Part shown: piece by piece, positions 18,220-27,369 of the stretch
Numbering within the stretch: the stretch's first letter is position 1
Layout: the number at the start of each line of letters is the position of its first letter
DNA from: Deinococcus radiophilus
GTDB taxonomy: Bacteria > Deinococcota > Deinococci > Deinococcales > Deinococcaceae
Length of the DNA stretch: 64,000 nt
Direction of reading: 5' to 3'
Assembly: GCF_020889625.1 (NCBI RefSeq)
Contig: NZ_CP086380.1
Location: forward strand, 1,569,001-1,633,000
Position numbers and translations under genes: made by a program
Notes under the pieces: model-generated
The model's input: only the letters and a program-made list of their open reading frames with translations
What the model was told of the DNA's origin: nothing
The model's database searches: none

Positions 18220-19410
18220 TTACAATCCCAGGTCCCCGGTCAAACTGCGCTCTACTGGTAGGCCACTGGCACCATCAAAGGCGTCAATCTCACCGATAAA
18301 GCGGTCGAACAGGTAGCGGCTGTCATGTGGACCAGGGGCCGATTCGGGGTGGTACTGCACGCTGAAGACCGGGTAGCGGGTGTGGGCCATGCCTTCCAGC
18401 GTCTGGTCGTTCAGGTTGACATGCGTGGGCACGAACTGCCCGCCCGGAATCGAATCAATGTCCACCGCGTAGCCGTGATTCTGGGAGGTAATTTCCACAC
18501 TACCGGTCAGGAGGTTCTTGACCGGCTGATTGCCGCCACGGTGGCCGAACTTCATCTTGAAGGTCTCACCGCCTGCACCCAGCGCCAGAATCTGGTGGCC
18601 GAGGCAAATCCCGAACGTGGGTAGCAGGCCCATCAGTTCCCAGGCAGTGCGGTGAGCGTAGGTCAGCGCGGCAGGATCGCCAGGGCCGTTGCTGAGAAAC
18701 AGACCGTGCGGGCCAAGTTCCATGATCTCGGCAGCGGTGGTGCGGGCCGGAACCACGATCGGTTCGATGCCCACCTCGGCCAGGCGTTTGATGATGGTGT
18801 GCTTGATTCCGAAATCGACCAACACCACGCGTTTGCCTTCACGCAGGGTGGGATAAGCGTAGGGCAGTTCGGTGGTGACTTCGGCGGCCATGTCGTGCCC
18901 GTCACGATCACGGTGATCACGGGCGCGGGCCACCAGCGCAGCTTCTTCTTCACGCGAGAACTCACCGTAAGGATCGGGCGGGTGAGTAAAGCTACGGTGG
19001 GCCACCACGCCTTTGATCACACCTCCAGAGCGCAGGCGGCGCACCAATGCACGGGTGTCAATGCCCTGGATGCTCACCACGCCGTAGCGCTGCATGAACT
19101 CTTCTAAGCCTTGCTCGGCGCGGTGGCTGGAATAGTCATGTGAGAACTCGCGCCCGATAAAACCGCGCACGTAAGGGCGGTTGGATTCCATGTCGTAGAT
19201 CGCCACGCCGTAGTTGCCCACATGCGGATAGGTCATGGTGACAATCTGCCCGGCGTAGCTGGGATCGGTCAGGATCTCCTGATAGCCGGTCATGGACGTA
19301 TTGAAAACGACTTCGCCGACCGTCTCACCTCGGTGGCCGAAAGCGTACCCCCGGTACACAGTGCCATCAGCCAAGGCCAGCAAGGCGCGTTCTTTTTTGA
19401 TCATGCTCAT
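18220..19410 (-). CDS. carA: Carbamoyl-phosphate synthase small (glutaminase) subunit
   Basis: Hydrolyses glutamine and passes ammonia to the large subunit CarB to make carbamoyl phosphate for pyrimidine and arginine synthesis. The N-terminal domain begins [20 protein letters not shown] and contains [20 protein letters not shown]. The class I amidotransferase triad is visible: Cys in FGICLGHQ, and His and Glu in [13 protein letters not shown]. The start is set at 19410 ([13 protein letters not shown]), because GGAGG lies 5 nt before it; an ATG four codons upstream has no such site. At 396 aa the length is normal. carB is not in the window, so the subunits are unlinked here. Confidence 0.95.
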   Translation of the reverse strand: MSMIKKERALLALADGTVYRGYAFGHRGETVGEVVFNTSMTGYQEILTDPSYAGQIVTMTYPHVGNYGVAIYDMESNRPYVRGFIGREFSHDYSSHRAEQGLEEFMQRYGVVSIQGIDTRALVRRLRSGGVIKGVVAHRSFTHPPDPYGEFSREEEAALVARARDHRDRDGHDMAAEVTTELPYAYPTLREGKRVVLVDFGIKHTIIKRLAEVGIEPIVVPARTTAAEIMELGPHGLFLSNGPGDPAALTYAHRTAWELMGLLPTFGICLGHQILALGAGGETFKMKFGHRGGNQPVKNLLTGSVEITSQNHGYAVDIDSIPGGQFVPTHVNLNDQTLEGMAHTRYPVFSVQYHPESAPGPHDSRYLFDRFIGEIDAFDGASGLPVERSLTGDLGL

Positions 19411-19564
19411 TACAACCTCCATTTGCGCCTCACGGGACGCACTTCATGGCAGAGCAGGCCTGCGCCCATATCACAAAGGCGGCCCACAGCTCGCCCGCCA
19501 GCTTAGCACCTGGCTTGCCGCGCCGAATCGGTGTCTGGTTGCAGTGTCCAGTGGTGGGGATGGC

Positions 19565-20017
19565 TCAGGCCAAGGACCAGCGCCACGCCAGCGAATCGGT
19601 GAGCCAGCCTACCTCCACTGCACTGCGGACCTGAGGGGTTCCCGGCAGAGCGGCTGCCAGCTCATGCGGTGGCACAGGCCGGTAGCCCTGGTGCCGCCAG
19701 AACTCGCCCCCATCTGCTGAGAAGAGATAGACCAGCTGATCGCCACGTTCACGCAGCAGCGCATAAGCATGATCCAGCAGTGCGGATGACCAGCCACGCC
19801 CACGCACGTCAGGCCGCAGGGTAAAGGACCGCAGAAGCGAGGCACCCTGACCATGTTCCAGGCCCAGCACACCGATGACCTCTCCACCTGATTCGGCGAG
19901 CAGATAGGTGACATCGCCCGCCAGCGTGACTGACGTGGTGTACATTCCCGACCCCTCCAACAGAGCCAGAATGACGGGCAGATCGGTGGCCTTGGCACGG
20001 CGAATTGAGAGGGTCAT
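19565..20017 (-). CDS. GNAT-family N-acetyltransferase (ArsN2-like)
   Basis: A 150-aa acetyl-CoA-dependent acetyltransferase. The GNAT core is clear: strand/loop LLRSFTLRPDVRGRGWSSAL holds the acetyl-CoA-binding R/Q-x-x-G-x-G/A motif (RGRGWS), followed by ELVYLFS-like and FWRHQGYRPVPPHEL segments. The latter part resembles the ArsN2 subgroup, sometimes linked with arsenic genes, but there is no arsenic operon here and the substrate cannot be inferred. A near-match -10 (GATACT) lies 7 nt before the ATG, so it may be leaderless. It stands alone between carA and a small exported-protein gene. Confidence 0.8.
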   Translation of the reverse strand: MTLSIRRAKATDLPVILALLEGSGMYTTSVTLAGDVTYLLAESGGEVIGVLGLEHGQGASLLRSFTLRPDVRGRGWSSALLDHAYALLRERGDQLVYLFSADGGEFWRHQGYRPVPPHELAAALPGTPQVRSAVEVGWLTDSLAWRWSLA

Positions 20018-20043
20018 ACCCCGCAGTATCGGGGCAGTCCACC

Positions 20044-20067
20044 AAAAAAAACCAGCCCGGAGGCTGG
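20044..20067 (-). terminator. Rho-independent terminator of the 20095-20517 gene
   Basis: On the minus strand, a CCAGCC/GGCTGG stem with a 4-nt loop is followed by eight T. It lies 28 bp after the stop codon. Confidence 0.85.
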
Positions 20068-20094
20068 CCTTTGCAGTGAGAGAGTAGCTACTGT

Positions 20095-20517
20095 TTAGTT
20101 CAGACGGAAGTTGACGCCAACGCGGTAATAAGGGGACACGTCTACATCGCCGCTACCCAGGGCGACTTTGCCGCCCAGTTCGCCGAATACGCGGGCGTTC
20201 TGGTTCAGGACGAAGTCAGTGCCCACAAAAGCGCGGGGCGCAACCGATACACCGTTGGCAAAGCCCACGCCTACACCAGCGCCGTAGTAGGGCACAAAGC
20301 CGTTGCCGATGGGGTTACGGTCCACGCGGTCAAGGTAGTCCACGCCTGCACCGATGCCGCCCTGCTCAAAGCCGATGCTCAGGCGGTAGGCGTCATCCGC
20401 GTTCAGGTCCTGTTGGAACTGGCCACCCACATTGTAGAGACCACCATAAGTGGCAGCCGAGGCGTTGGAGGCCAGCAGGCCACCCAGAACAGTGACAGTA
20501 ATCAAGGTCTTCTTCAT
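20095..20517 (-). CDS. Small exported beta-strand-rich protein, possible outer-membrane barrel
   Basis: A 140-aa protein with a clear signal peptide (MKKTLITVTVLGGLLASNASA). The mature part is rich in Gly, Tyr and Val with alternating patterns (YRLSIGFEQGGIGAGVDYLD, then YYGAGVGVGFANGVSVAPRA) and ends SPYYRVGVNFRLN. This resembles small outer-membrane beta-barrel proteins whose last strand ends in an alternating aromatic pattern, but with Asn as the last residue. The start at 20517 gives a standard signal peptide with GGTGG 5 nt upstream; an ATG four codons earlier is possible. It is a single gene with its own terminator. The function is unknown. Confidence 0.7.
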   Translation of the reverse strand: MKKTLITVTVLGGLLASNASAATYGGLYNVGGQFQQDLNADDAYRLSIGFEQGGIGAGVDYLDRVDRNPIGNGFVPYYGAGVGVGFANGVSVAPRAFVGTDFVLNQNARVFGELGGKVALGSGDVDVSPYYRVGVNFRLN

Positions 20518-20654
20518 GTCTGCCACCATAACGCACCAACCTGATGAAGTCCTTTAGGGTGTCCCCCGTAAGCCTTCAGGCGAACTTTAGAGAACATCCT
20601 GCCGTTTCAGCTCACCATAACGTCTAAGCCGCATTGGGCGCGCAGAGCAGGCGC

Positions 20655-20660
20655 TATGCT
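20655..20660 (+). promoter_or_regulatory. Leaderless -10 element TATGCT for the S4-domain gene
   Basis: TATGCT is followed by 7 nt and the ATG at 20668. No ribosome-binding site precedes that ATG. Confidence 0.55.
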
Positions 20661-20667
20661 GCCCGCC

Positions 20668-21372
20668 ATGACGATGACGAACAAGGACTTGCAGACGCTG
20701 GTCGCCCGTGCGCGGGGGGGGCGCGTGGTACGGACCGGCTTCGTAGATAGCGGCAGCCTGGACCGCCGACTGCTGGATGACCCGGAAATCGGCTACCGGC
20801 TGTCTGGCGGTTTCCCGGATGCGGGACTGGTGATGCTGACCCTCTATCCCGCCCATATTCCTGAAGTGGAAGCGGGCGTCCAAGTTATCAGCCTAAGCAC
20901 CCTGGGCGACGTGCCCTGGGATGAGCAGGACCTGCGCGTACAGTTGGGCCGCCTGGAACTGGGTGAAGGTGCGCTAGGCGATATCCGTGAGGTGCGTGGC
21001 AGCTTTCAGGTGGCCGCCAGCGATAAGGCTGCGGCCCGGCTGCTGGAGCTGAGTGATCTGGGCGGCCAGCAAATCACCGCTGAAGCGGTGGGCGAAACAG
21101 CTGGCAAGGGCAGCAAAATCCGTGAAGTGGTGGTGCCTTCCATGCGGGCTGATGTGGTCGGCGCCAAAGGCTTCGGGGTCAGTCGGGCCTATTTCCAACA
21201 GGGGATTGACGGCGGCAAAGTGCGGCTGAACGGCTCCCCGGTGCGGGCGGGCAGTGAGGTGCGCGAGGGAGACAGCCTCAGCGCTGAAGGGCTGGGCCGC
21301 ATTGATTTCCGGCGGGTGCTGAACGAAACCCGGCGCGGCAACTACAAAGTGGAACTGGAAGTGCACCGCTGA
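20668..21372 (+). CDS. S4-domain RNA-binding protein (YlmH-like)
   Basis: A 234-aa protein with a C-terminal S4 RNA-binding domain. The S4 core is at residues ~165-215: SRAYFQQGIDGGKVRLNGSP followed by VREGDSLSAEGLGRIDF. The N-terminal two thirds match the YlmH/photosystem-II S4 protein layout (SGGFPDAGLVMLTLYPAHIP and a LGxLLGLGI-like region, here LGRLELGEGALGDI). YlmH relatives bind RNA or ribosomal complexes and in Firmicutes lie near cell-division genes; here the next gene is zapE, also linked to division. The start at 20668 is chosen from the leaderless promoter; other in-frame ATGs lie at 20656 and 20674. The stop overlaps the zapE ATG by one base. Confidence 0.8.
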   Translation: MTMTNKDLQTLVARARGGRVVRTGFVDSGSLDRRLLDDPEIGYRLSGGFPDAGLVMLTLYPAHIPEVEAGVQVISLSTLGDVPWDEQDLRVQLGRLELGEGALGDIREVRGSFQVAASDKAAARLLELSDLGGQQITAEAVGETAGKGSKIREVVVPSMRADVVGAKGFGVSRAYFQQGIDGGKVRLNGSPVRAGSEVREGDSLSAEGLGRIDFRRVLNETRRGNYKVELEVHR

Positions 21373-22442
21373 TGACCGTCCCTCAGCCAGCGGCGGGCGG
21401 CATAGATCTATTGGCCCGGCATCCCGATCTGGACCCCGCACAGCTGCTGAACAGCCTGGTGCCCAGCGCCCGCTTTCAGGACACACGCTTCAGCACCTAC
21501 CAGCCGAATCCAGACTTTCCTTCGCAGGAAGCGGCGAGGCAGGCCCTGCAAGCCTTCGTACATCCCCAGACGCCTCAGAAGACCGGCTTCTGGCCGTTCC
21601 AGAAGGTCGTGCGGCCCGCTGGGCGCGGCCTATATCTGGACGGCGGTTTCGGGGTCGGCAAGACCCACCTGCTGACCAGCACCTACCACGCAGCGCGTGA
21701 GCAGAACCCGGGCAGCCGCGTGGCCCTGATGAGCTTTCAGGACCTGATGTACCTGATCGGGGCGCTCAAGATGCCCCAGGCCATTCAGGCTTTCCGGGAC
21801 CACGACCTGCTCCTGATTGACGAATTCGAGCTGGACGACCCAGGCAACACCCACATGGCCAACACGCTGCTGGAAGCATTGATCCCCGCGGGGGTCAGTG
21901 TGGTTGCCACATCCAACACCGCTCCTGGGTCGCTGGGCGAGGGGCGGTTCAGCGCCCGCGATTTTCAGCGCCAAATACAGGGCATCGCGGGGCATTTCGT
22001 CTCGCAGCGCATAGATGGCCCCGACTACCGCCACCGTGGCACCGCGCCGGAGCAGCCGCTGAATGAGACAGAATTCCGGGCCTGGCTGGCTGCGCAATCG
22101 CCCCACACGCGGACGGTGATCAGCGCAGCGGACCTGGACCACCACCTGCTGAGCATTCACCCCAGCCGTTTCGCCGCGCTGCTGGACGGTGTGGAGGCCC
22201 TGGCAGTCACTGACTTGCAGCCAATCGGTGATCAGAATCAGGCGCTGCGGCTGGTGCACTTTGTGGACAAGGTATACGACATGGGCCTGCAGGCCGCCCT
22301 GACTGGCGCGCCCCTGGAGACGCTCTTTGACGAGAGCTACCGACACGGTGCCTTCGCGAAGAAATACAGTCGCTGCCTATCGCGCCTCTCGGAATTACTG
22401 AGCGAGGCCCGGCGCAGTCTGACCATCTCGGCTGACTGGTAA
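21372..22442 (+). CDS. zapE: AFG1/ZapE-family ATPase, cell-division protein ZapE
   Basis: A 356-aa P-loop ATPase of the AFG1/LACE1/ZapE family. Walker A is GGFGVGKTHLL, Walker B is LLLIDEFELDDPG, and the sensor region is VVATSNTAPGSL; the C-terminal part contains FDESYRHGAFAKKYSRCLSR, related to the conserved C-terminal segment of the family. E. coli ZapE acts with FtsZ during late division under stress; whether the role is the same here is inference. Its ATG shares the A of the upstream stop codon (TGATG), so translation is coupled to the S4 protein. Confidence 0.85.
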   Translation: MTVPQPAAGGIDLLARHPDLDPAQLLNSLVPSARFQDTRFSTYQPNPDFPSQEAARQALQAFVHPQTPQKTGFWPFQKVVRPAGRGLYLDGGFGVGKTHLLTSTYHAAREQNPGSRVALMSFQDLMYLIGALKMPQAIQAFRDHDLLLIDEFELDDPGNTHMANTLLEALIPAGVSVVATSNTAPGSLGEGRFSARDFQRQIQGIAGHFVSQRIDGPDYRHRGTAPEQPLNETEFRAWLAAQSPHTRTVISAADLDHHLLSIHPSRFAALLDGVEALAVTDLQPIGDQNQALRLVHFVDKVYDMGLQAALTGAPLETLFDESYRHGAFAKKYSRCLSRLSELLSEARRSLTISADW

Positions 22443-22757
22443 AGCGCTGCTGCAAGCAGATCTAGGGCAACATAAAGTGCAGCTGGAAAGTGTGACCTGT
22501 ACCAAGGAACTCTAGGTGGTTTCGGTGATGCACAGTCGCTACGGTCAGGCGCACATGCTCGCTCAGGCGACTGGAGGCTGAGCCGTGTCCGGCAGCTGAC
22601 TTCCAGAGCAAACTTCCTACGCGCGCTGTACGAAGCGCGTAAGAGAGCATCCTCATAATGAAGAGCATATGAAAGTGAGGTGGTCGGCACGGACCACTTT
22701 GCTCTCTTTCCAGACCTTTTTCAGTGCACTTCATTATTCCCCCCATGTGGTGATGCC
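22443..22757 (+). other. 315-bp leader/spacer with competing hairpins
   Basis: No credible gene. A 7-bp stem (22618-22624 with 22635-22641) is followed by two mutually exclusive small hairpins: AAAGTG (22672-22677) with CACTTT (22695-22700), or GTGGTC (22680-22685) with GACCAC (22692-22697), then a pyrimidine-rich run. This may be the zapE terminator region or a leader of the GGDEF-EAL gene. Confidence 0.4.
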
Positions 22758-25436
22758 ATGACTTTTCCTTTCCCCCCCTCCGCAGCCCCCATGTGGCCTC
22801 AGGTCGTTCAGGACCTGCTGAGGCTCTATGCACCTACGGCCAGTTTTGCTGGGCAACTGGATCATTCCAGTGTCCGGATAGATACCGGGGGCATTCAGCC
22901 GCTGCCAGCAGGCCCACTGGACCCCCCTGAAGAATGGCTGGACAGCGGCGTCCTGGACTGGATCAGTGTGGACGGCCACCTGTTGGGGCTGCTGTGGTCG
23001 CCCGCTGGCGTACCGACTGAAGTCATTGAGCTGCTCAACCTCTTTCTGGGCAGCTTGCAGCGTGACATGAGTGCCCCGGACTTTCAGATGTTGCTGACGC
23101 AGTTGCCGATGCCCACCGCCTGGCTGGACATGAATCTGAAGGTGCTGGAAGTCAGCCGCAGTTTCTTGGAGCTGTTCGGGATGCAGCACAGCGAAGTGGT
23201 CGGCCATACGGTACGGAACCTCCCCCTGGGCCAGGCCCTGAAGATGCTAGAAGACGCTGCACAGGGTCACGGACAGCCGGACGAATGGCCGCAGTGGTCA
23301 TTGCCTGATCCCCAGAACCCTGGACAACTGCGCTGGCTCCGCACGGCGGTCAAGCCGTTTTACACCGGGCAACAGTCAGGTTTGCTGTGGACTGTCCAGG
23401 ACATCAGCGCCGAGCAGCAGCAGCGTGAGCGGCTCCAGGCCCTGCTCAGCGGCCTCGGCGTACCTGCCGCCATCCTGAATCTTGAAGGCGAAATTCAGCA
23501 GGCCAATCAGGCCCTCCAAGATCTGAATGCCGAATCACTGGGCGGGCGACGCTTGCAGCAACTGGCGCTGTTCAGCCGTGAAGGGCAGCAGACGGTCAGT
23601 GGTCTGCTCCCACTGGCAGCGGACGGTGGCGCCGCACTGGCCAAAGTAGAGCGGCACACCGGCGGCACACTGCAACTCGAACTGCGCCGACCCCCTGAGC
23701 ACCCTGGTCTACTGGTCGCGCAGGTCAGCGAACCTGCCCGCAGAAACCAGGGACCGGGTGCGGACGAGAAACTGACGCTGCTGCAAGAAGTCCTGAACCA
23801 ACAGAACACGGCGACCCTTCTGGTCGACAACTGGGGCAACATTCAGCTGATCAACGATCAGGCTGCCCGTATTGCCGGGGTGGACGCAGCACGGCTGCTG
23901 GGCAAAGACCTGGCCCAGCAGATCGTTCAGCTGGACATCAATCTGCTGACCCCTCAGGGAGAGGCCATGCCGCTGGCCGAATGGCTGAATGTTCCTCTGC
24001 CCTATCAGGCCGAAATCTCATTGGAATCTCCGGCCCTGGGCCGCCGTCCGATGGAACTGCGAATCAGTGCAGTGGTGCCCCAGCACGCAGCCAGTGGCAC
24101 ACGCCAACTCCTGATGGTCACACTGCGCGACCTGAGCGAGCTCAAGCGTGCGCAGGCTCAGGCTGCCTATGGAGTACACCACGACCAGCTGACTGGGCTG
24201 CCCAACCGCGCCGGGCTGCGTCAGCGCCTGAGCCAGCTGCCCGCCCCGCAAAGTGGTGCCCTGATGGTGGCTGAACTGGACCAGTACGCTGCACTGACTA
24301 CCGCCACCGACATGACTGCCATTCATCATCTACTGATGCAACTGGCGGCCAGCTTCCGTACGCTGGCCACCAACCATGGCGGCGACGCGGCACGGCTGAG
24401 CGACAATACTTTTGCCGCCTGGCTACCGGGCCTGACCCTGGAAGAAGCGCGGGCCGCCGCAGCCCAGGCCGTACGTGGACCTTTCCGCCTGGGCCGCGAT
24501 ACGGCAGACCTGACCTTCGCAGTGGGCCTGGATACCATTCACAGTCAGCCGCTGGACACCGCCCTGGGCAACGCTGAAATTGCTGCGCAGTACGCTCGGC
24601 GCCGGGGACGCGGTCAGGTGACGGTCTACAGCGAGGCGCTGCGTTCACAGCTGGCCGAAACCTTCCGCCTGGAACAGTCGCTGCGTGATTCGGTGGCCAC
24701 TGGGCAGCTGAACTTGCACTATCAACCTACGCTCCATCTGAGCAGCCGAGAAATCACCGGGGCTGAAGCCCTGCTGCGCTGGCAACGTCCCGATCAGCAA
24801 TTGCCCCCCCACGAACTGCTGGAAATGGCTGTGCAACTGGGCCTGTTGGGGCCACTCAGCGACTGGGTCGTGCGCGAGGCTTTGCAACAGCAACTGGCCT
24901 GGAACGAGTTGCGCCCGCAGTTCCGGCTGGGCATCAATGTCAGCCTGAACGAGTTGCGCCAGCCCGGCGCCCTGAGGGCACTCTGGCCCCTGCTGGAACA
25001 ATTCACGGAGCGCGGCGTGCCACTGCCCAACATCGAGATCAGTGCAGGAAGCTTGAGTGAATTCAGCGCCGAGGACGCCAGTATCTTGGAGCAACTCCAC
25101 AAGGGCGGGGCCGCGGTGTGGGTGGACCATTTCGGCGACGGGCCACTCAGCCTGATGGCCCTGACCGAGGTACCCGTCCACGGCCTGAAACTGCACCCCA
25201 AATTGGTCGCGCACCTCACTCAGGGTGGACGCCGCGCCGATCTGGTGGCTGGCACCCTGGATCTGGCCGGCCGAATGGGGCTGGAAGTCACTGCCGTAGG
25301 GGTAGAGACGGACGAACAGTTGGAGCGGCTGCGGCAGTTGGGCTGTCAGCAGGCACAGGGCTATGCCATCGCTCCGCCCATGGCGGCCTCAGAGTTGAGT
25401 ACCTGGTTGCGCCAGCCAGAGCGAAAAGCCCTCTGA
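22758..25436 (+). CDS. PAS-GGDEF-EAL protein with degenerate catalytic motifs
   Basis: An 892-aa signalling protein of cyclic-di-GMP architecture: PAS-like domains at ~95-230 (PTAWLDMNLKVLEVSRSFLE), ~235-320 and ~340-460 (TLLVDNWGNIQLINDQAARI), a GGDEF-type domain at ~465-620 (HHDQLTGLPNRAGLRQRL) and an EAL-type domain at ~630-885. The GGDEF signature is replaced by ARLSDNTFAAW, so synthesis is not expected. In the EAL domain, EALLRW and the Asn of GINVS remain. However, DDFGTG is DHFGDG, LKID is LKLH and AEGVET is AVGVET, removing metal ligands and the catalytic base. It is most likely a sensor or c-di-GMP-binding effector, not an enzyme. The start ATG at 22758 is the most plausible; in-frame codons extend upstream. 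Confidence 0.85.
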   Translation: MTFPFPPSAAPMWPQVVQDLLRLYAPTASFAGQLDHSSVRIDTGGIQPLPAGPLDPPEEWLDSGVLDWISVDGHLLGLLWSPAGVPTEVIELLNLFLGSLQRDMSAPDFQMLLTQLPMPTAWLDMNLKVLEVSRSFLELFGMQHSEVVGHTVRNLPLGQALKMLEDAAQGHGQPDEWPQWSLPDPQNPGQLRWLRTAVKPFYTGQQSGLLWTVQDISAEQQQRERLQALLSGLGVPAAILNLEGEIQQANQALQDLNAESLGGRRLQQLALFSREGQQTVSGLLPLAADGGAALAKVERHTGGTLQLELRRPPEHPGLLVAQVSEPARRNQGPGADEKLTLLQEVLNQQNTATLLVDNWGNIQLINDQAARIAGVDAARLLGKDLAQQIVQLDINLLTPQGEAMPLAEWLNVPLPYQAEISLESPALGRRPMELRISAVVPQHAASGTRQLLMVTLRDLSELKRAQAQAAYGVHHDQLTGLPNRAGLRQRLSQLPAPQSGALMVAELDQYAALTTATDMTAIHHLLMQLAASFRTLATNHGGDAARLSDNTFAAWLPGLTLEEARAAAAQAVRGPFRLGRDTADLTFAVGLDTIHSQPLDTALGNAEIAAQYARRRGRGQVTVYSEALRSQLAETFRLEQSLRDSVATGQLNLHYQPTLHLSSREITGAEALLRWQRPDQQLPPHELLEMAVQLGLLGPLSDWVVREALQQQLAWNELRPQFRLGINVSLNELRQPGALRALWPLLEQFTERGVPLPNIEISAGSLSEFSAEDASILEQLHKGGAAVWVDHFGDGPLSLMALTEVPVHGLKLHPKLVAHLTQGGRRADLVAGTLDLAGRMGLEVTAVGVETDEQLERLRQLGCQQAQGYAIAPPMAASELSTWLRQPERKAL

Positions 25437-25455
25437 GGGGCCAGGGGCCATGAAG

Positions 25456-25461
25456 TACACT
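25456..25461 (+). promoter_or_regulatory. Leaderless -10 element TACACT for rlmB
   Basis: TACACT is followed by 7 nt and the ATG at 25469. No Shine-Dalgarno is present. It lies 19 bp after the stop of the GGDEF-EAL gene. Confidence 0.55.
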
Positions 25462-25468
25462 GGCCCCC

Positions 25469-26188
25469 ATGTTGATCTACGGACGCAACCCCGTGACCGA
25501 GGCCCTACGTGAAGGACGCGTGGACGAAGTGCTGCTGGCACGCGGCGTAGATCAGGCGTTCGAGCGGCAACTGCGCGCCCTGGCCGAAGAAGCCGGAGTG
25601 CGTGTGCGGCTGGCTCCCCGCATTGAGCTGGACGGGCTGGCCGGCACCACCGCGCACCAGGGCGTGCTGGCCGAGGCCCAGGAGCTGAGCTGGGCGGACC
25701 CGCAGGAGATCTGGGACCTGGCCGAACGCCGGGGCGAAGCACCGCTGCTGGTGCTGCTGGACGGCATCACCGACCCACGCAACTTCGGAGCGATTATCCG
25801 CTCGGCGGAGGTGCTGGGTGCCCACGGCGTGGTGGCCGAAGAACGCCGCAGTGCGCCACTAAGCGCCGTGGTTGCCAAGACGGCAGCTGGAGCGACAGCT
25901 TATCTGCCGCTGGTCCAGGTCAAGAACCTGCCGCGCTTTATGGATGAGCTCAAGGAGCGCGGCGTCTGGGTCTACGGGGCCGCAGGCGAGGCAGCGCAGC
26001 CGCTGGAACGCACCGACCTGAGCGGCCCGGTGGCGTTGGTGATCGGCTCGGAAGGGGACGGCCTGCGCCGCTTGGTGCGTGACCGCTGTGACGGCCTGGT
26101 CAGCATCCCGGTGCGCGGCCAGGTAAGCAGTCTGAATGCCAGCGTAGCGGCAGGCATCCTGATTTATGAAGCGGCGCGGCGGCGTTAA
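25469..26188 (+). CDS. rlmB: 23S rRNA (guanosine-2'-O)-methyltransferase, SpoU/TrmH family
   Basis: A 239-aa SPOUT-class, SAM-dependent ribose 2'-O-methyltransferase, by family most likely modifying G2251 of 23S rRNA. The substrate-binding domain opens LIYGRNPVTEALREGRVDEV. The three SpoU motifs are present: motif 1 DPRNFGAIIRSAE, motif 2 ALVIGSEGDGLRRLV and motif 3 IPVRGQVSSLNASVAAGILI. Length is normal. The start ATG has a leaderless promoter rather than a ribosome site. RlmB against another SpoU paralogue is decided by length and the typical N-terminal domain, so the exact target is an inference. Confidence 0.88.
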   Translation: MLIYGRNPVTEALREGRVDEVLLARGVDQAFERQLRALAEEAGVRVRLAPRIELDGLAGTTAHQGVLAEAQELSWADPQEIWDLAERRGEAPLLVLLDGITDPRNFGAIIRSAEVLGAHGVVAEERRSAPLSAVVAKTAAGATAYLPLVQVKNLPRFMDELKERGVWVYGAAGEAAQPLERTDLSGPVALVIGSEGDGLRRLVRDRCDGLVSIPVRGQVSSLNASVAAGILIYEAARRR

Positions 26189-26269
26189 AGACAAACCGGG
26201 CATCCTAGACAGGCCCATGCTCTACAGTACGGTTCTCCCACCTTTATCGCCCACGCTCAAAGGAGAACC

Positions 26270-27298
26270 GTGCCCATGCCCTCCCTGTCCCGTCTGGCCC
26301 CTGCCCTTTCCGTCACCCTGCTGTCTGTAGTACTGCTCAGCGGCTGCGGCAGCGCTCCTGTCTCTGAAACACCCGAGCGTGGAAGTGTTGCCCTGAAACA
26401 CGTGCAGCAGCTCACCCAGAACATCGGCGCCCGCGTGCAAGGCACCCCCGCCGAGGCGCAGGCCCGCGACTACATCGCCGCCGAGCTGCGCGCAGCGGGC
26501 TATCAGCCGCAGCTGGACTACTTTGAGGTCACCCGCACCAACCGCGCCGGGGCCACCCAGCAGGCCCTATCCGGCAATGTCATGGCGGTCAAGGAAGGCC
26601 GGTCGGAAGAGGAAATTACCGTGGTGGCGCACCTTGATAGTGTCGGCGTAGGCGTGGGTGCCGACGACAACGCCCCGGGCGTGGGCGTCATGCTGGAAGC
26701 GGCGGCAGCCCTGCACGGCCAAGACGTCCCCTACACGGTGCGCTTTCTGGCCGTAGGGGCCGAAGAAGGCTAGAGTGACGGCGAGGCAGGCGGTTTTCGC
26801 AGCGGTGGCCTGAACGGCTCGCAGCATTACGCTGCACAAATGTCGGAAGCGGACATCGCCAAGACGCAGTTCGTGATCAATCTGGACAGCTTGCTGGCCG
26901 GGGACGATATGAACGTCTATGGCAGTGCCGGCGAAGCGGGCTACGTGCGCGAAGCTGCCCTGGCCCTCGCCAAGAAGCTGGGTCACACGCTAGGAACCAA
27001 CCCTGGCCTGAACCCTGATTATCCGGCGGGCACCACCGGCGACTGGAGTGACCATGCGCCGTTCGAGCGGCTGGGCCTGCCCTACGCGTATCTCGAAGCG
27101 ACCAACTGGGCGCTGGGCGACAAAGATGGCTACACCCAGACCGAGAAGCACGGCAGCATCTGGCACACCGAGAACGACACCCTCAGCTTCTTGCAGCGCG
27201 AATTTCCGGGGCGCGCCGAGGAGCACCTACGGGTCTTCTCGGACGTTCTGATCGGCCTGCTACAAGACCCACCTCTGCGGCCTGAAGGCTTGAAATAA
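26270..27298 (+). pseudogene. M28-family zinc peptidase lipoprotein interrupted by an in-frame TAG
   Basis: The reading frame begins at GTG 26270 (AAGGAG 4 nt upstream) or ATG 26276 and encodes a lipoprotein signal (VVLLSGCGS) and an M28 aminopeptidase domain. Metal ligands are visible as VVAHLDSVG, GADDNAPG, GAEEG, NLDSLL and SDHAPFERLG. At 26771-26773 a TAG stops the frame right after GAEEG; the same frame continues without other damage (SDGEAGGFRSGGLNGSQHYA) to 27298. Thus a single base change, not a frameshift, splits one gene of ~342 codons. It may be a true nonsense mutation, a sequencing error or, less likely, readthrough. If translated only to the stop, the protein lacks the last two zinc ligands and is inactive. 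Confidence 0.85.
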
Positions 27299-27369
27299 AC
27301 GAAGCGACTTCGGAACATGGCGGCATACTGTTTGCCCGCCATTGTTTTTTGCTGTACCAGCAAGGCAAC

